Shown: positions 1 through 9,850, numbered from the stretch's first letter. The stretch is DNA of 64,000 nt from Azospirillaceae bacterium (GCA_028283825.1 JAPWJW010000002.1:496001-560000), one strand, 5' to 3'. The notes: generated from the letters alone by a model not told the origin. Program-made: numbers and translations.

Positions 1-2226
1 TATCCTGACGACGGCGCCGGCGGCACGCCGTCGATCCTGGCGGTGATGCAGGATGACGCGGTCGATATCATCAAGCTGACCCCGGCCCACCTGCAGCTGG
101 TCCGCGACGCCGGCATCCGCGCCCCGCGGGTGCGCAAGCTGATCCTGGGCGGCGAGGATCTGAAGACGGCGCTATGCGGTTCGCTGAACGGCGTTTTCCG
201 CGGCGACATCGAGATATTCAATGAATATGGGCCGACCGAGACCGTCGTCGGCTGCATGATCCATCGCTTCGACCCCGCCGCCGACCGGGGGGGCGCCGTC
301 CCCATCGGCCGGGCGATCAGCAACGTCCGGCTCTATGTGCTGGACAAGGCGCTGCGCCCGGTGCCCATCGGGGCGCGCGGCGAAATCTTCATCGCCGGGG
401 ACGGCGTGGCGCGCGGCTATCTGGGCCGGCCGGAGCTGACGGCCGAACGGTTCCTGCCCGACCCCTTCCATGCCGGCGCGCGGATGTATCGCACCGGTGA
501 CATCGCCCGCTGGCGCGCCTCCGGGGTGATGGAATATTTCGGCCGCGCCGACCACCAGGTCAAGATCCGGGGCGCGCGGGTGGAACTGGGCGAGGTCGAG
601 GCGGCGCTGGCCGCCCATCCCGCGGTCCGGGAATGCGTGGTCGATGTCGTCCATCACGGCAAGGTCGGGGGCGGGGACCGGCCGCTTGCGCCGACCTACT
701 GCGCGCGCTGCGGCCTGCCCTCCAACTATCCCGGCGTCAGCTTCGACGGGGAGGGCGTCTGCAACCATTGCCACAACTTCGAGTTCTATCGGGACAAGGC
801 CAAAGCCTATTTCCGCCCCATGGACGATCTCAGCGGGCTGTTCGCCGAGGCCAAGGCCCGCAGCCGCGGCGACTACGACTGCATGGTGCTGTACAGTGGC
901 GGCAAGGACAGCACCTATGTGCTGTGCCGGGTCGTGGCCATGGGCATGCGGGTCCTGGCCTTCACCCTGGACAACGGCTACCTGTCGGAGCAGGCGAAGG
1001 ACAACATCCGCCGCGTGGTGGGGGCGCTGGGCGTCGATCACGTCTTCGGCGAAACGCCGTTCATGCGCGATATCTTCGCCGAAAGCCTGCGGCGCAACAG
1101 CAACGTCTGCAACGGCTGTTTCAAGACCATCTACACCATCGCCATCAACCTGGCCAAGGAAAGGGGCATACCCTGCATCGTGACCGGCCTGTCACGGGGC
1201 CAGCTCTTTGAAACGCGGCTGGCCGAACTGTACCAGAACAACGTTTTCGATCCCGACACCATCGACCGCATGGTCCTGGATGCCCGGAAACTCTATCACC
1301 GGGCCGAGGACGTCATTTCCCGGTCGCTCGACGTCCGCATCTTCCAGGACGACGCGACCTTTGAGATCGTCAAGATCATCGATTTCTATCGCTATTGCGA
1401 CGTGGAGCTGGACGAGCTTTATCGCTTCATCAAGGCCCAGGTGCCCTGGAGCCGGCCCATGGACACCGGCCGGTCGACCAACTGCCTCATCAATGAGGTG
1501 GGCATCTATGTCCATAAGAAGACGCGGGGTTTCCACAACTATGCCCTGCCCTATTGCTGGGATGTCCGCCTGGGCCACAAGACGCGGGACGCGGCGCTGG
1601 CCGAACTGGACGAGCAGATCGACGTCGCCAACGTCACCAGCATCCTGACCGAGATCGGCTACGAATGGGATGGGGACGGGGATAAGACCGAGACGGCGCT
1701 CGTGGGTTACTACGTCGCCGACCGCCGCATCGCCCTGGAGGATCTGAAACATTTCCTGGCGCGGAAACTTCCGGCCTACATGGTGCCCAGCTATTTCATC
1801 CGGCTGGACGCCATCCCCCTGACCGCCAACGGCAAGGTGGATCGCAAGGCGCTGGTGCGGCCGATGGGCAAGCGCCCCGACCTGGCCCGGGAATTCGTGG
1901 CGCCGACGACGCCGGTGGAGGCGGAACTGTGCCGCATATGGTCCGGCCTCCTGGGGGTGGTCCAGGTCGGCATCCACGATAATTTCTTTGACCTGGGGGG
2001 GCATTCGTTGCTGGCGGCACGGGTGATCCTGCGCGTCGGCGCGACCTTCGGCGTCGATCTGTCGGTGCGCCAGCTGTTCGAGGTGCCGACCATTGCCGGG
2101 CTGGCCGCCGCCATCGCCGCCATGCCCAAGGGACCGGCGGGGCCGGCCCTGGTGCGGGGGGCCCGCGTCGCCCATCGCCCGGGGCCGCCGGCACCGCCGG
2201 ACGGTGCCGCCCCGCCCCCCCTGTGA
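1..2226 (+). CDS. NRPS module (5' partial): adenylation domain interrupted by a PP-loop ATPase domain, then a carrier domain
   Basis: The reading frame is open from base 1, so the gene starts upstream. In order it shows: the second half of an adenylation (A) domain with YGPTET (about nt 226-243), YRTGD (nt 487-501) and the A8 motif KIRGARVELGEVE (about nt 562-600); an inserted domain at about nt 655-1695; then the A9/A10 end (LPAYMVPSYF, NGKVDRKAL near nt 1828-1854); and a peptidyl-carrier domain with DLGGHS, whose phosphopantetheine Ser is at nt 2005-2007. The insert has a PP-loop SGGKDS (nt 895-912) and three CxxC pairs (nt 700-711, 760-771, 1108-1119). It resembles WbpG-type N-acetyl sugar amidotransferases, members of the adenine nucleotide alpha-hydrolase superfamily. 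The visible specificity positions (278 onward in GrsA numbering) read K-I-G-E-V-G, matching the asparagine code. There is no TE. The stop is four bases upstream-overlapping with a GTG of the next frame, so the genes are tightly coupled. Confidence 0.93.
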   Translation, partial: YPDDGAGGTPSILAVMQDDAVDIIKLTPAHLQLVRDAGIRAPRVRKLILGGEDLKTALCGSLNGVFRGDIEIFNEYGPTETVVGCMIHRFDPAADRGGAVPIGRAISNVRLYVLDKALRPVPIGARGEIFIAGDGVARGYLGRPELTAERFLPDPFHAGARMYRTGDIARWRASGVMEYFGRADHQVKIRGARVELGEVEAALAAHPAVRECVVDVVHHGKVGGGDRPLAPTYCARCGLPSNYPGVSFDGEGVCNHCHNFEFYRDKAKAYFRPMDDLSGLFAEAKARSRGDYDCMVLYSGGKDSTYVLCRVVAMGMRVLAFTLDNGYLSEQAKDNIRRVVGALGVDHVFGETPFMRDIFAESLRRNSNVCNGCFKTIYTIAINLAKERGIPCIVTGLSRGQLFETRLAELYQNNVFDPDTIDRMVLDARKLYHRAEDVISRSLDVRIFQDDATFEIVKIIDFYRYCDVELDELYRFIKAQVPWSRPMDTGRSTNCLINEVGIYVHKKTRGFHNYALPYCWDVRLGHKTRDAALAELDEQIDVANVTSILTEIGYEWDGDGDKTETALVGYYVADRRIALEDLKHFLARKLPAYMVPSYFIRLDAIPLTANGKVDRKALVRPMGKRPDLAREFVAPTTPVEAELCRIWSGLLGVVQVGIHDNFFDLGGHSLLAARVILRVGATFGVDLSVRQLFEVPTIAGLAAAIAAMPKGPAGPALVRGARVAHRPGPPAPPDGAAPPPL

Positions 2227-2252
2227 CGCCCGCGACGAGGGAGAAGCACGAG

Positions 2253-5200
2253 ATGACCGGATCCTTAGCGTCGCTGGCCATCGCCGGCGGGGGCACCGAA
2301 ACCGCCCTGCCGGCACCGGTGGGGCTCGAGGCGGAGGGGGAGGGGAGTTTCCTGTTCCCCGCCTCTTTCGCGCAGGAGCGGCTGTGGTTCCTGGACCAAT
2401 TCGATCCCGGCAGCGCCGTTTATCTGCTGCCCAACAACTACTGCTTCCAGGGGCCGGTGGACGCCGGCGCCCTCGCCCGCGCCCTTAACGAAATCGTCCG
2501 GCGGCACGAGGCGTTGCGCACCCATTTCGTCCGGATCGAGGGCGCGGTGATGCAGGCGGTGGTGCCACAACTGGACATCCCGTTGCCGCAGATCGACCTG
2601 CGCGGACTGCCCGACGGTATCCGGGATGCCGAATTCCACCGGATCGTGGCGTTGGAGGCCACGCGGCCGTTCGACCTGGCGACCGGGCCGCTGCTGCGCG
2701 CGACCCTGGTGACGGTGGGCGACGCCGCCCGCTACCTGCTGCTGACCCTGCACCACATCGTTTCCGATGCGTGGTCATCCGAGATCTTGTATCGCGAATT
2801 GACCGCGCTTTATGGCGCCTACATCGCCGGCCTGCCCTCTTCCCTGCCTGACCTGCCGATCCAGTACGGGGATTTCGCCCATTGGCAGCGCCAATTGCTG
2901 ACGGGCGGGGTGCTGGACGACCATATGCGGTACTGGCGCCGGCAGTTGGACGGGGCGCCGGCGCTGCTGGAACTTCCCGCCGACCGGCCGCGCGGCCCGA
3001 CGCAGGGTTTCCGTGGTGCCAGCATCCATTTCGCCCTCCCGGACGCGGTGACGGCCCGGCTGAAGGCGATCGCCCGGGAGGAGAACGCCACCGTGTTCAT
3101 GGTGCTGCTGGCGGCCTTCACGGCGCTGCTGCACCGCTATACGGGCCAGAACGACCTGGTGGTCGGCAGTCCCATCGCCAACCGTGGCCGTGCCGAGATC
3201 GAGGAACTGATCGGCTTCTTCGTGAATACGCTGGTGCTGCGGGTGCGGTTTGCCGGTGATCCCGGTTTCCGCCAGCTGTTGCGCCACGTCCGCGACGTGA
3301 CGCTGGAGGCCTACGCGCATCAGGATCTGCCCTTCGAGAAACTGGTGCATGAGCTGCGGCCGCCCCGCCATGCCAGCCACAATCCCCTGTTCCAGGTCAT
3401 GTTCGTCCATCAGGTCGCGGCGGCGGCGGCCGACGCGGGCGGCGCCGATGCGGACTTCATTTCCCAGCCGGTCGCCGGGACGGCGAAATTCGACCTGACC
3501 CTGTTCATCACCGAGGCGGGGCCCCGCCTGACGGCCGCCATCGAGTTCAACACCGACCTGTTCGATGCCGCCCGCATCATGCGGTTGATCGGTTATTTCC
3601 GTACGCTGCTGGGCGCCGTGGCGCAGGCGCCCGACCAGCCCGTGTCGGCGCTGGCCCTGCTGCCGCCGGCCGAGGCGGCCCTGCTTGGCCAATGGAACGC
3701 CACCAGCCATGATTACGGCACCGCCCAGACCGTCGCCGCCCTGTTCGAGGCCCAGGCCGCCCGGCAACCGGCGGCGGCGGCCGTCATCAGCGGCGGCCAG
3801 ACGCTGAGCTATGGCGACCTCAACCGGCGGGCCAACCGCCTGGCCCATCACCTGCGGCGACTGGGTGTCGGCGACGAGACCCGGGTCGGCTTCTGCCTGC
3901 GGCGCTCGGCCGACCTGGCGGTGGCGCTGCTGGCGGTGCTGAAGTCCGGTGGCGCCTATGTGCCGCTGGACCCCACCTATCCGCGAGAGCGGCTGGCCTT
4001 CATCGTCGGCGATTCCGGGATGGCGGTGGTCATCAGCGATGACAACGCGCGGGACGCGCTGCCCCCGCTTGATGTCCCGCTGCTGTCGTTCAGCCGGGAC
4101 GCGGCGGCCATCATGGCCGAACCCGATCATAACCCGTCTGACGGCAGTCTGGCGGACGCCGGCCCGGCCGCCGATCCCGACCGGCTGGCCTATGTGATCT
4201 ACACCTCGGGTTCCACCGGCCGGCCCAAGGGCGTGGCCATGGCGCAGCGCGCCCTGTTCAACCTGTTGCAGTGGCAGGTGGCCCATTCCAGGCTGCCCGG
4301 CGAGGCGCGCACGCTGCAATTCACCTCGCCCAATTTCGATGTCTCGTTCCAGGAGATCTTCTCCACCTGGTGCGGCGGCGGCACCCTGGTCATGGTGGAT
4401 GACGACACCCGGCTGGAACCTGGGCAATTGCTGCGGGCCATCGCCGAGGGGGCGGTCGCCCGCCTGTTCATTCCGCCGGTGGTGCTGACGCAGTTGGCGG
4501 TGGCCGACGCGGCTGCCACCGTGGACCTGTCGGCGCTGCGGCAGGTCATCGTCGCCGGAGAGGCGTTGCACCTCACCCCCGCCATCACCGCTTTCTTCGC
4601 CCGTTGGCCGGGTGCCAGCCTGCATAATCACTACGGGCCGACCGAAACCCATCTGGCGACCGCCTTCACCCTGGCCGGGCCGCCGGCCGGCTGGCCGGTG
4701 CTGCCGCCCATCGGCTATCCCATCGCCAACGTCCAGACCCACATTCTGGACCGTCGGCTGCAACCGGTTCCACCGGGTGGGCCGGGGGAGCTTTATATCG
4801 GCGGCATCGGCCTGGCGCGGGGCTATCTGGGCCGGCCGGACCTGACCGCGGACCGTTTCGTCCCCGACCCCTTTTCCGGGGTGCCCGGTGCCCGGCTGTA
4901 CCGCACCGGTGATCTGGTGCGCCATGCGCCCTCCGGCGATATCGAGTTCCTGGGGCGGGCCGACGACCAGGTCAAGATCCGGGGTTTCCGGGTGGAACCG
5001 GGCGAGGTGCGGGCCGCCCTGCTGCGCCACCCGGCGGTGCGCGACTGCGCCGTGGTGCTGCGCCCCGACCACCAGGAGGGTGGGGCCAGTCTGGCCGCCT
5101 ATCTGACGCTGCGGCCGGAATTGACGGTGACGACCGCGGACCTGCGCCGTACCCTGGCCGCGACGCTGCCCGACTATATGATCCCGTCCAATTTTGTCGT

Positions 5201-5660
5201 GCTCGACGCGCTGCCGCTGCTGCCCAACGGCAAGCTGGACCGCAACGCCCTGCCGGCGCCCGATGCCGCGCGGCCCGACCTGGACCAGGACTTCGTCGCC
5301 CCCGCCACGCCGACCGAGATGGTGCTGGCGGATCTGTGGGCCGAGGTGCTGCGGCTGGATCGGGTGGGGGTCCAGGACAATTTCTTCGACCTTGGCGGGC
5401 ATTCACTCCTGGCGACCCAGGTCGTCTCCCGCATTCGCGAGCGGCTGCGCGTGGATCTGCCGTTGCGGCGCCTGTTCGATGCGCCGACCGTCGCTGAGCT
5501 GGCCGTCGCCATCGACGGGCTGGCGGGCGAGGGGGGCTCCGCCGCCACCGCGCCGGCGTTCGACCCGCCGCCCCTGGACGGCCCCCAGCCGGAGGAGCTT
5601 CTCGCCCGGCTGGCGCAATTGTCCGATGCCGAGGTCGAGACCCTGTTGGCCGGGCTTTAG
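2253..5660 (+). CDS. NRPS, one C-A-PCP module (proline-like specificity)
   Basis: A protein of 1135 residues carrying one elongation module. The condensation domain has HHIVSDA (nt 2751-2771), where Ala replaces the usual Gly of HHxxxDG. The A domain has YTSGSTGRPKG, YGPTET, YRTGD, KIRGFRVEPGEV and NGKLDRNAL. The carrier has DLGGHS with its Ser at nt 5403-5405. By alignment to GrsA the specificity residues read D-V-Q-F-I-A-H-L-A, close to known proline codes (DVQLIAHVV type); this is my own reading, not a tool result. A GTG at 2223 overlaps the upstream stop, but ATG 2253 has GAGGGAG nine bases upstream and is preferred. The C-terminal tail is a short helical segment. The product would pass on to the next gene, 18 bases downstream. 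Confidence 0.95.
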   Translation: MTGSLASLAIAGGGTETALPAPVGLEAEGEGSFLFPASFAQERLWFLDQFDPGSAVYLLPNNYCFQGPVDAGALARALNEIVRRHEALRTHFVRIEGAVMQAVVPQLDIPLPQIDLRGLPDGIRDAEFHRIVALEATRPFDLATGPLLRATLVTVGDAARYLLLTLHHIVSDAWSSEILYRELTALYGAYIAGLPSSLPDLPIQYGDFAHWQRQLLTGGVLDDHMRYWRRQLDGAPALLELPADRPRGPTQGFRGASIHFALPDAVTARLKAIAREENATVFMVLLAAFTALLHRYTGQNDLVVGSPIANRGRAEIEELIGFFVNTLVLRVRFAGDPGFRQLLRHVRDVTLEAYAHQDLPFEKLVHELRPPRHASHNPLFQVMFVHQVAAAAADAGGADADFISQPVAGTAKFDLTLFITEAGPRLTAAIEFNTDLFDAARIMRLIGYFRTLLGAVAQAPDQPVSALALLPPAEAALLGQWNATSHDYGTAQTVAALFEAQAARQPAAAAVISGGQTLSYGDLNRRANRLAHHLRRLGVGDETRVGFCLRRSADLAVALLAVLKSGGAYVPLDPTYPRERLAFIVGDSGMAVVISDDNARDALPPLDVPLLSFSRDAAAIMAEPDHNPSDGSLADAGPAADPDRLAYVIYTSGSTGRPKGVAMAQRALFNLLQWQVAHSRLPGEARTLQFTSPNFDVSFQEIFSTWCGGGTLVMVDDDTRLEPGQLLRAIAEGAVARLFIPPVVLTQLAVADAAATVDLSALRQVIVAGEALHLTPAITAFFARWPGASLHNHYGPTETHLATAFTLAGPPAGWPVLPPIGYPIANVQTHILDRRLQPVPPGGPGELYIGGIGLARGYLGRPDLTADRFVPDPFSGVPGARLYRTGDLVRHAPSGDIEFLGRADDQVKIRGFRVEPGEVRAALLRHPAVRDCAVVLRPDHQEGGASLAAYLTLRPELTVTTADLRRTLAATLPDYMIPSNFVVLDALPLLPNGKLDRNALPAPDAARPDLDQDFVAPATPTEMVLADLWAEVLRLDRVGVQDNFFDLGGHSLLATQVVSRIRERLRVDLPLRRLFDAPTVAELAVAIDGLAGEGGSAATAPAFDPPPLDGPQPEELLARLAQLSDAEVETLLAGL

Positions 5661-5678
5661 CAAGAAAGGTGTCCGCCG

Positions 5679-8600
5679 ATGAGCGTCATGACGACCGGCC
5701 CGGAGCTTACACCGGTGGAAAAGCGGCAGCTGCTGGAACGGCTGTTGCGCGAAAAGGCGGCCAAGCCCAAGCAATATCCGGTTTCGTTCGGGCAGGAACG
5801 GCTGTGGCTGGTGGATCTGCTGCAGCCGGGCCTGTCGGTCTACAACCTGGGGACGGGCATCCCCTTCGCGGGGACGGTGGACAGCGCCCTGTTGCAGCGG
5901 GCGGTGGATGAACTGGTCCGCCGGCATGAGGTGCTGCGCACCCGTTTCAGCGTGAGCGACGGTGTTCCGGTGCAAATCGTCGAACCCGGCATTACCGTGA
6001 CGGTGGCGGAGGTCGATCTGACGGTCCTGCCCGCCGCCCGCCGCCCGGACGAAGTGCGGCACCTGCAAACGCGGGAGATTCAGCGGCCCTTCGACCTGAC
6101 GCAGGCGCCACTGGTCCGGTTCCTGCTGCTGCGGATCGGTCCCAGCATGGCGCAACTGGTGTTCGTGCTGCACCATATCATTTCGGATGGCTGGTCCTTG
6201 GGCATATTGGCGCACGAGTTGGGCGTGCTCTACCAGGGGTTGGGACAAGGCCGCGACGTGCCGCTGCCGCCGCTGCCGCTTCAGTACGGCCGTTATGCCG
6301 AATGGCAGCGCCGGTGGCTGAAAGGCGAGACGTTCGATCGCCTGCTGTCCTATTGGACGACCCAGCTGCGCGGCCTGCCGGCCCTGATGGAGCTGCCGAC
6401 CGACCGGCCGCGGCCCCTGATGCAAAGCTACCGCGGCGCCAATTACAGTTTCGATCTGCCGGATGGGCTGTGCGAAACCTTGCGGGGCCTGGGCCGGCGC
6501 AGCGGCGCCACGCTCTACATGATCCTGCTGGCGGCGTTCCAGACCCTGCTGCTGCGCTACAGCGGACAGGAGGATGTGGCGGTCGGAACGCCCATCGCCA
6601 ACCGGACCGTCCGCGAGCACGAGGCCCTGATCGGCCTGTTCGCCAACACGCTGGTGATCCGCGCCGACCTTTCCGGCAACCCGCGCTGGCTCGACCTGCT
6701 GGCCCAGGTCCGCGAGGCGACGCTGGAGGCGCAGGCGCATCAGGACCTGCCTTTCGAACGGCTGGTGGAGGCGCTGCAGCCGGCCCGCCACCTGGGCTAT
6801 CATCCGCTGTTCCAGGTCATGTTCGCCTATCAGAACATCCCGGCGCTGGACGCGCTGGCCTCATCGGGGGACGAACCCGACGCGGCGGTCATGACCGGCA
6901 CGACCCGGTTCGACCTGTCGATGTTCCTGCAGGACCATGACAAGGGCCTGCGTGGCACCCTGGAATACAGCACCGATCTTTTCGACCAGGACCGCATCGT
7001 CCGCATGGTGGGCCATTTCCGGACCCTGCTGTCGGCCATTGCCGAGGCGCCCCAACGGCGGTTGTGGGAGCTGCCGCTGCTGACCGCGGCGGAACGGCAC
7101 CTGCTGGCGGGGTGGAACGCGACCACGGCCGCTTTCCCGCCTGAGCCGGCGATGCCGCTGCTGTTCGAGCGGCAGGCGGTGGCCCGGCCCGACGCCGTGG
7201 CGGTGACGTGTGGCGCGGTGCAGTGCCGCTATGGCGAACTGAACCGCCGCGCCAACCAACTGGCGCATTACCTGATCGGGCTGGGGGTGGGGCCGGATAC
7301 GCTGGTCGCCCTTTGCATCGACCGTTCCGTCGAGATGGTGGTGGGGGTGCTGGCGGTCCTCAAGGCCGGCGGTGCCTACCTGCCGCTGGATCCCGACTAT
7401 CCGGTGGATCGCCTGCGCTTCATGCTCACCGACGGGCGGGTGCCGCTGTTGCTGAGCGGTCCCGACCGGCCGGCGGCGTTCGCGCCCGTCGGCACCACGG
7501 TGATCCGGCTGACGGCGGATGCGCCGATCCTGGCCCGCCAGCCGGAGGACGATCCCATGGTCGCCGTCGATCCGGCCCGGGCCGCCTATGTCATCTACAC
7601 CTCGGGCTCGACCGGTGTACCCAAGGGGGTGCAGGTGTCCCGCGGGGCGCTGTCCAACCTGCTCCACGCCCTGCGGCAGAGCCTGCAGCCGACGCAGGAG
7701 GGCCGTTGGCTGGCCTTGACGACCCTGTCGTTCGACATCGCCGCCATGGAGATCTTCCTGCCGTTGATGGTGGGGGCGGAACTGGTCGTCGCCGGCCGCG
7801 AGGCGGCCCTGGACGGCGAGACGCTGGCGCGGACGCTGGCCGCGACCGACATCACCTTCATGCAGGCGACACCGGTGACCTGGCGGCGGCTGATCGAAAC
7901 CGGTTGGCGCGGCGACAAGCGCATGACGCTGATCAGTGGCGGGGAACACCTGCCGCAGGACCTGGCCGACCGGCTGACGGGGGACGGCGCCACCTGCTGG
8001 AACCTGTACGGTCCCACCGAGGCCACCATTTATGCCACGGGCGACCGGCTGGCCGGGGCCGGCGCGCCGGTGACGATCGGCCGGCCCATCGCCAATCTGC
8101 AGGCCCATGTGCTGGATCGCCATCTCAACCAGGTGCCGCCGGGCGTGCCGGGCGACCTTTACCTGGGCGGTGCCGGCCTTGCCCAAGGTTATCTCAACCG
8201 CCCCGATGCCACCGCCGACCGGTTTGTGCCGGACCATCTCGGTACCGTTCCCGGCGGGCGGCTCTATCGTACCGGCGACGTGGTCCGGCTGCTGGCCGAC
8301 GGCCGGATCGACTATCTGGGTCGCAGCGATTTCCAGGTCAAGATCCGCGGCTTCCGCATTGAGCCAGGTGAGATCGAGGCGGTGCTGCGACAGCATCCGG
8401 CGGTGCGCCAGGCGGCGGTGATCGCCCGCCGGGATGGCGCCGGCCAACCGGCCGGCCCCTATCTGGTCGCTTACGTCGTGGCGGAAGGCGCACGGCCCCG
8501 CGCCACCGCGCTCTACGATCATTTGCGAACCCGGTTGCCCGACTACATGCTGCCCACGGCCCTGGTCTGGCTCGATGCCCTGCCGCAGACGCCCAATGGC

Positions 8601-8996
8601 AAGATTGACCGCCGGGCCTTGCCGGCGCCGGACCTGAACCGGTCCCGTGACGAGGGCGACTTCACGGCGCCTGCCGGGCCGGTTGAGGAGATCGTGGCCG
8701 CCGCCTGGATGGACGTGCTGAACCTCGACCAGATCGATGCGCGTGATGATTTCTTCTCGCTGGGCGGTCATTCGCTGACGGCAGCCCGGGTGATGCACCA
8801 GCTCTGCGACCTGCTGGGCCTGGACCTGCCGCTCTTGCTGTTGTTCAAGGCCCCCTCGGTCGGCGGCTTGAGCCGGGAACTGCTGAACCATCCGGAGCTT
8901 GGATCAAGCGTGGCCGCCGCGGCTGCCGCCACCTTGGCCGGGCTGGAAGAGATCGAGGCCGCCGCCCGCCTGGACGCGGAGGGATTACCGACCTGA
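5679..8996 (+). CDS. NRPS, one C-A-PCP module (glycine/alanine-like specificity), no thioesterase
   Basis: A protein of 1105 residues. The condensation domain has the complete HHIISDG motif (from nt 6171). The A domain has YTSGSTGVPKG, FDIAAMEIF, YGPTEA, YRTGD, KIRGFRIEPGEIE and NGKIDRRAL. The carrier has SLGGHS with its Ser at nt 8772-8774. Specificity residues read by eye as D-I-M-Q-I-G-L-I-Y, nearest to the DILQLGLIW glycine-type code; confidence in that is low. It ends about 60 residues after the carrier with no thioesterase, reductase or terminal condensation domain, so peptide release must use something outside the visible part. Start ATG 5679 follows AAAGGTG. It belongs to the same operon as the two upstream NRPS genes. 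Confidence 0.95.
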   Translation: MSVMTTGPELTPVEKRQLLERLLREKAAKPKQYPVSFGQERLWLVDLLQPGLSVYNLGTGIPFAGTVDSALLQRAVDELVRRHEVLRTRFSVSDGVPVQIVEPGITVTVAEVDLTVLPAARRPDEVRHLQTREIQRPFDLTQAPLVRFLLLRIGPSMAQLVFVLHHIISDGWSLGILAHELGVLYQGLGQGRDVPLPPLPLQYGRYAEWQRRWLKGETFDRLLSYWTTQLRGLPALMELPTDRPRPLMQSYRGANYSFDLPDGLCETLRGLGRRSGATLYMILLAAFQTLLLRYSGQEDVAVGTPIANRTVREHEALIGLFANTLVIRADLSGNPRWLDLLAQVREATLEAQAHQDLPFERLVEALQPARHLGYHPLFQVMFAYQNIPALDALASSGDEPDAAVMTGTTRFDLSMFLQDHDKGLRGTLEYSTDLFDQDRIVRMVGHFRTLLSAIAEAPQRRLWELPLLTAAERHLLAGWNATTAAFPPEPAMPLLFERQAVARPDAVAVTCGAVQCRYGELNRRANQLAHYLIGLGVGPDTLVALCIDRSVEMVVGVLAVLKAGGAYLPLDPDYPVDRLRFMLTDGRVPLLLSGPDRPAAFAPVGTTVIRLTADAPILARQPEDDPMVAVDPARAAYVIYTSGSTGVPKGVQVSRGALSNLLHALRQSLQPTQEGRWLALTTLSFDIAAMEIFLPLMVGAELVVAGREAALDGETLARTLAATDITFMQATPVTWRRLIETGWRGDKRMTLISGGEHLPQDLADRLTGDGATCWNLYGPTEATIYATGDRLAGAGAPVTIGRPIANLQAHVLDRHLNQVPPGVPGDLYLGGAGLAQGYLNRPDATADRFVPDHLGTVPGGRLYRTGDVVRLLADGRIDYLGRSDFQVKIRGFRIEPGEIEAVLRQHPAVRQAAVIARRDGAGQPAGPYLVAYVVAEGARPRATALYDHLRTRLPDYMLPTALVWLDALPQTPNGKIDRRALPAPDLNRSRDEGDFTAPAGPVEEIVAAAWMDVLNLDQIDARDDFFSLGGHSLTAARVMHQLCDLLGLDLPLLLLFKAPSVGGLSRELLNHPELGSSVAAAAAATLAGLEEIEAAARLDAEGLPT

Positions 8997-9040
8997 AACG
9001 TTCGTGTTGCCGAAACCTGATGAGACGGAGGAGGAACAGC

Positions 9041-9724
9041 ATGTCGACCAAGAGCGAGGATCGGCCGGAAAAAAGCGATGAGGGCCGTCGCACGGCGGCC
9101 AGGACCGCCACGGCCACCCCCTCCGGGCCTTCACCGGCGACGGCCGACGCCAATGCCGATGCCGAGGCGGCACCCAGCCTGGCCAGCTCATTATGCGCGG
9201 TCCGGCGCGCCATATGCCTGGCCAGCCACGAGGCGGAACTGGCGGTTTCACAGGCCTGGTGGCGTGCCTATGCCGAACTGGGCGCCAGCCAGCAGCGCAT
9301 CGCCTGGGACGCAAGCTTCAGCCGCAACAGTGCCTATCAGGCCTGGCTTGCCGCGGCGCAAACCGCCAGCCAGCGTAATGATGGCCAGCAGTTGGCCGCC
9401 GCCCATGAGACCTACTACCGTACCTTGGAAACGGCGGCCAAGGTTGAGCGGCAGGACTGGGATGCGGCGCAGAACAATTACTGCAAGGCTCTGGAGGCCG
9501 CCAACGATGCCCGTGCCGCCGCGGTCGATAAGGCGCTGGCGGCCTATCTCGGGGACCTTCGGGACGTGTGGCAGGGCGCCGACCTGAGTGCCAGGGGCGT
9601 GTCCATCCTGACGCAGCTGGCCCAGGAAATCGGCTATGCCGCTCAACTCGCCCAAGCTCAAGGGTGGGTCCCCGGACCCACCGGCACGGCCACCCACGGC
9701 CCATCCGTGAGCGCCGGCAGATGA
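9041..9724 (+). CDS. Alanine-rich helical protein of unknown function, end of NRPS operon
   Basis: A 227-residue protein I do not recognise. Start ATG 9041 has GGAGGAGG seven bases upstream, better than the in-frame ATG at 9020. The first 45 residues are polar and look disordered (Lys/Glu/Thr/Ala-rich). The rest is a long run of Ala-, Gln- and aromatic-rich heptad-like sequence (AWWRAYAEL, AYQAWLAAAQT, YYRTLETAAKVE) that should form amphipathic helices or a coiled coil. There is no signal peptide or transmembrane segment. It starts 44 bases after the last NRPS gene on the same strand, so it is probably co-transcribed. A scaffolding or accessory role is only a guess. Confidence 0.75.
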   Translation: MSTKSEDRPEKSDEGRRTAARTATATPSGPSPATADANADAEAAPSLASSLCAVRRAICLASHEAELAVSQAWWRAYAELGASQQRIAWDASFSRNSAYQAWLAAAQTASQRNDGQQLAAAHETYYRTLETAAKVERQDWDAAQNNYCKALEAANDARAAAVDKALAAYLGDLRDVWQGADLSARGVSILTQLAQEIGYAAQLAQAQGWVPGPTGTATHGPSVSAGR

Positions 9725-9850
9725 CGGCCGTCAAACGAAGCCTTCCACAAGGACGGTGCACGAATAATTCGGGAAAATCCGGCAAAGTCCCCTGACAATT
9801 CCGCCGGGGGTTGGGCGGCCTGCGCGGTCGCCACGCGTCGTTTGTGCATG

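Noticed and set aside
2775-5402. Long minus-strand open frames opposite the NRPS genes (also 6861-8891)
   Set aside because: Shadows of GC-rich coding DNA; low-complexity Gly/Arg/Gln sequence with no recognisable domain.
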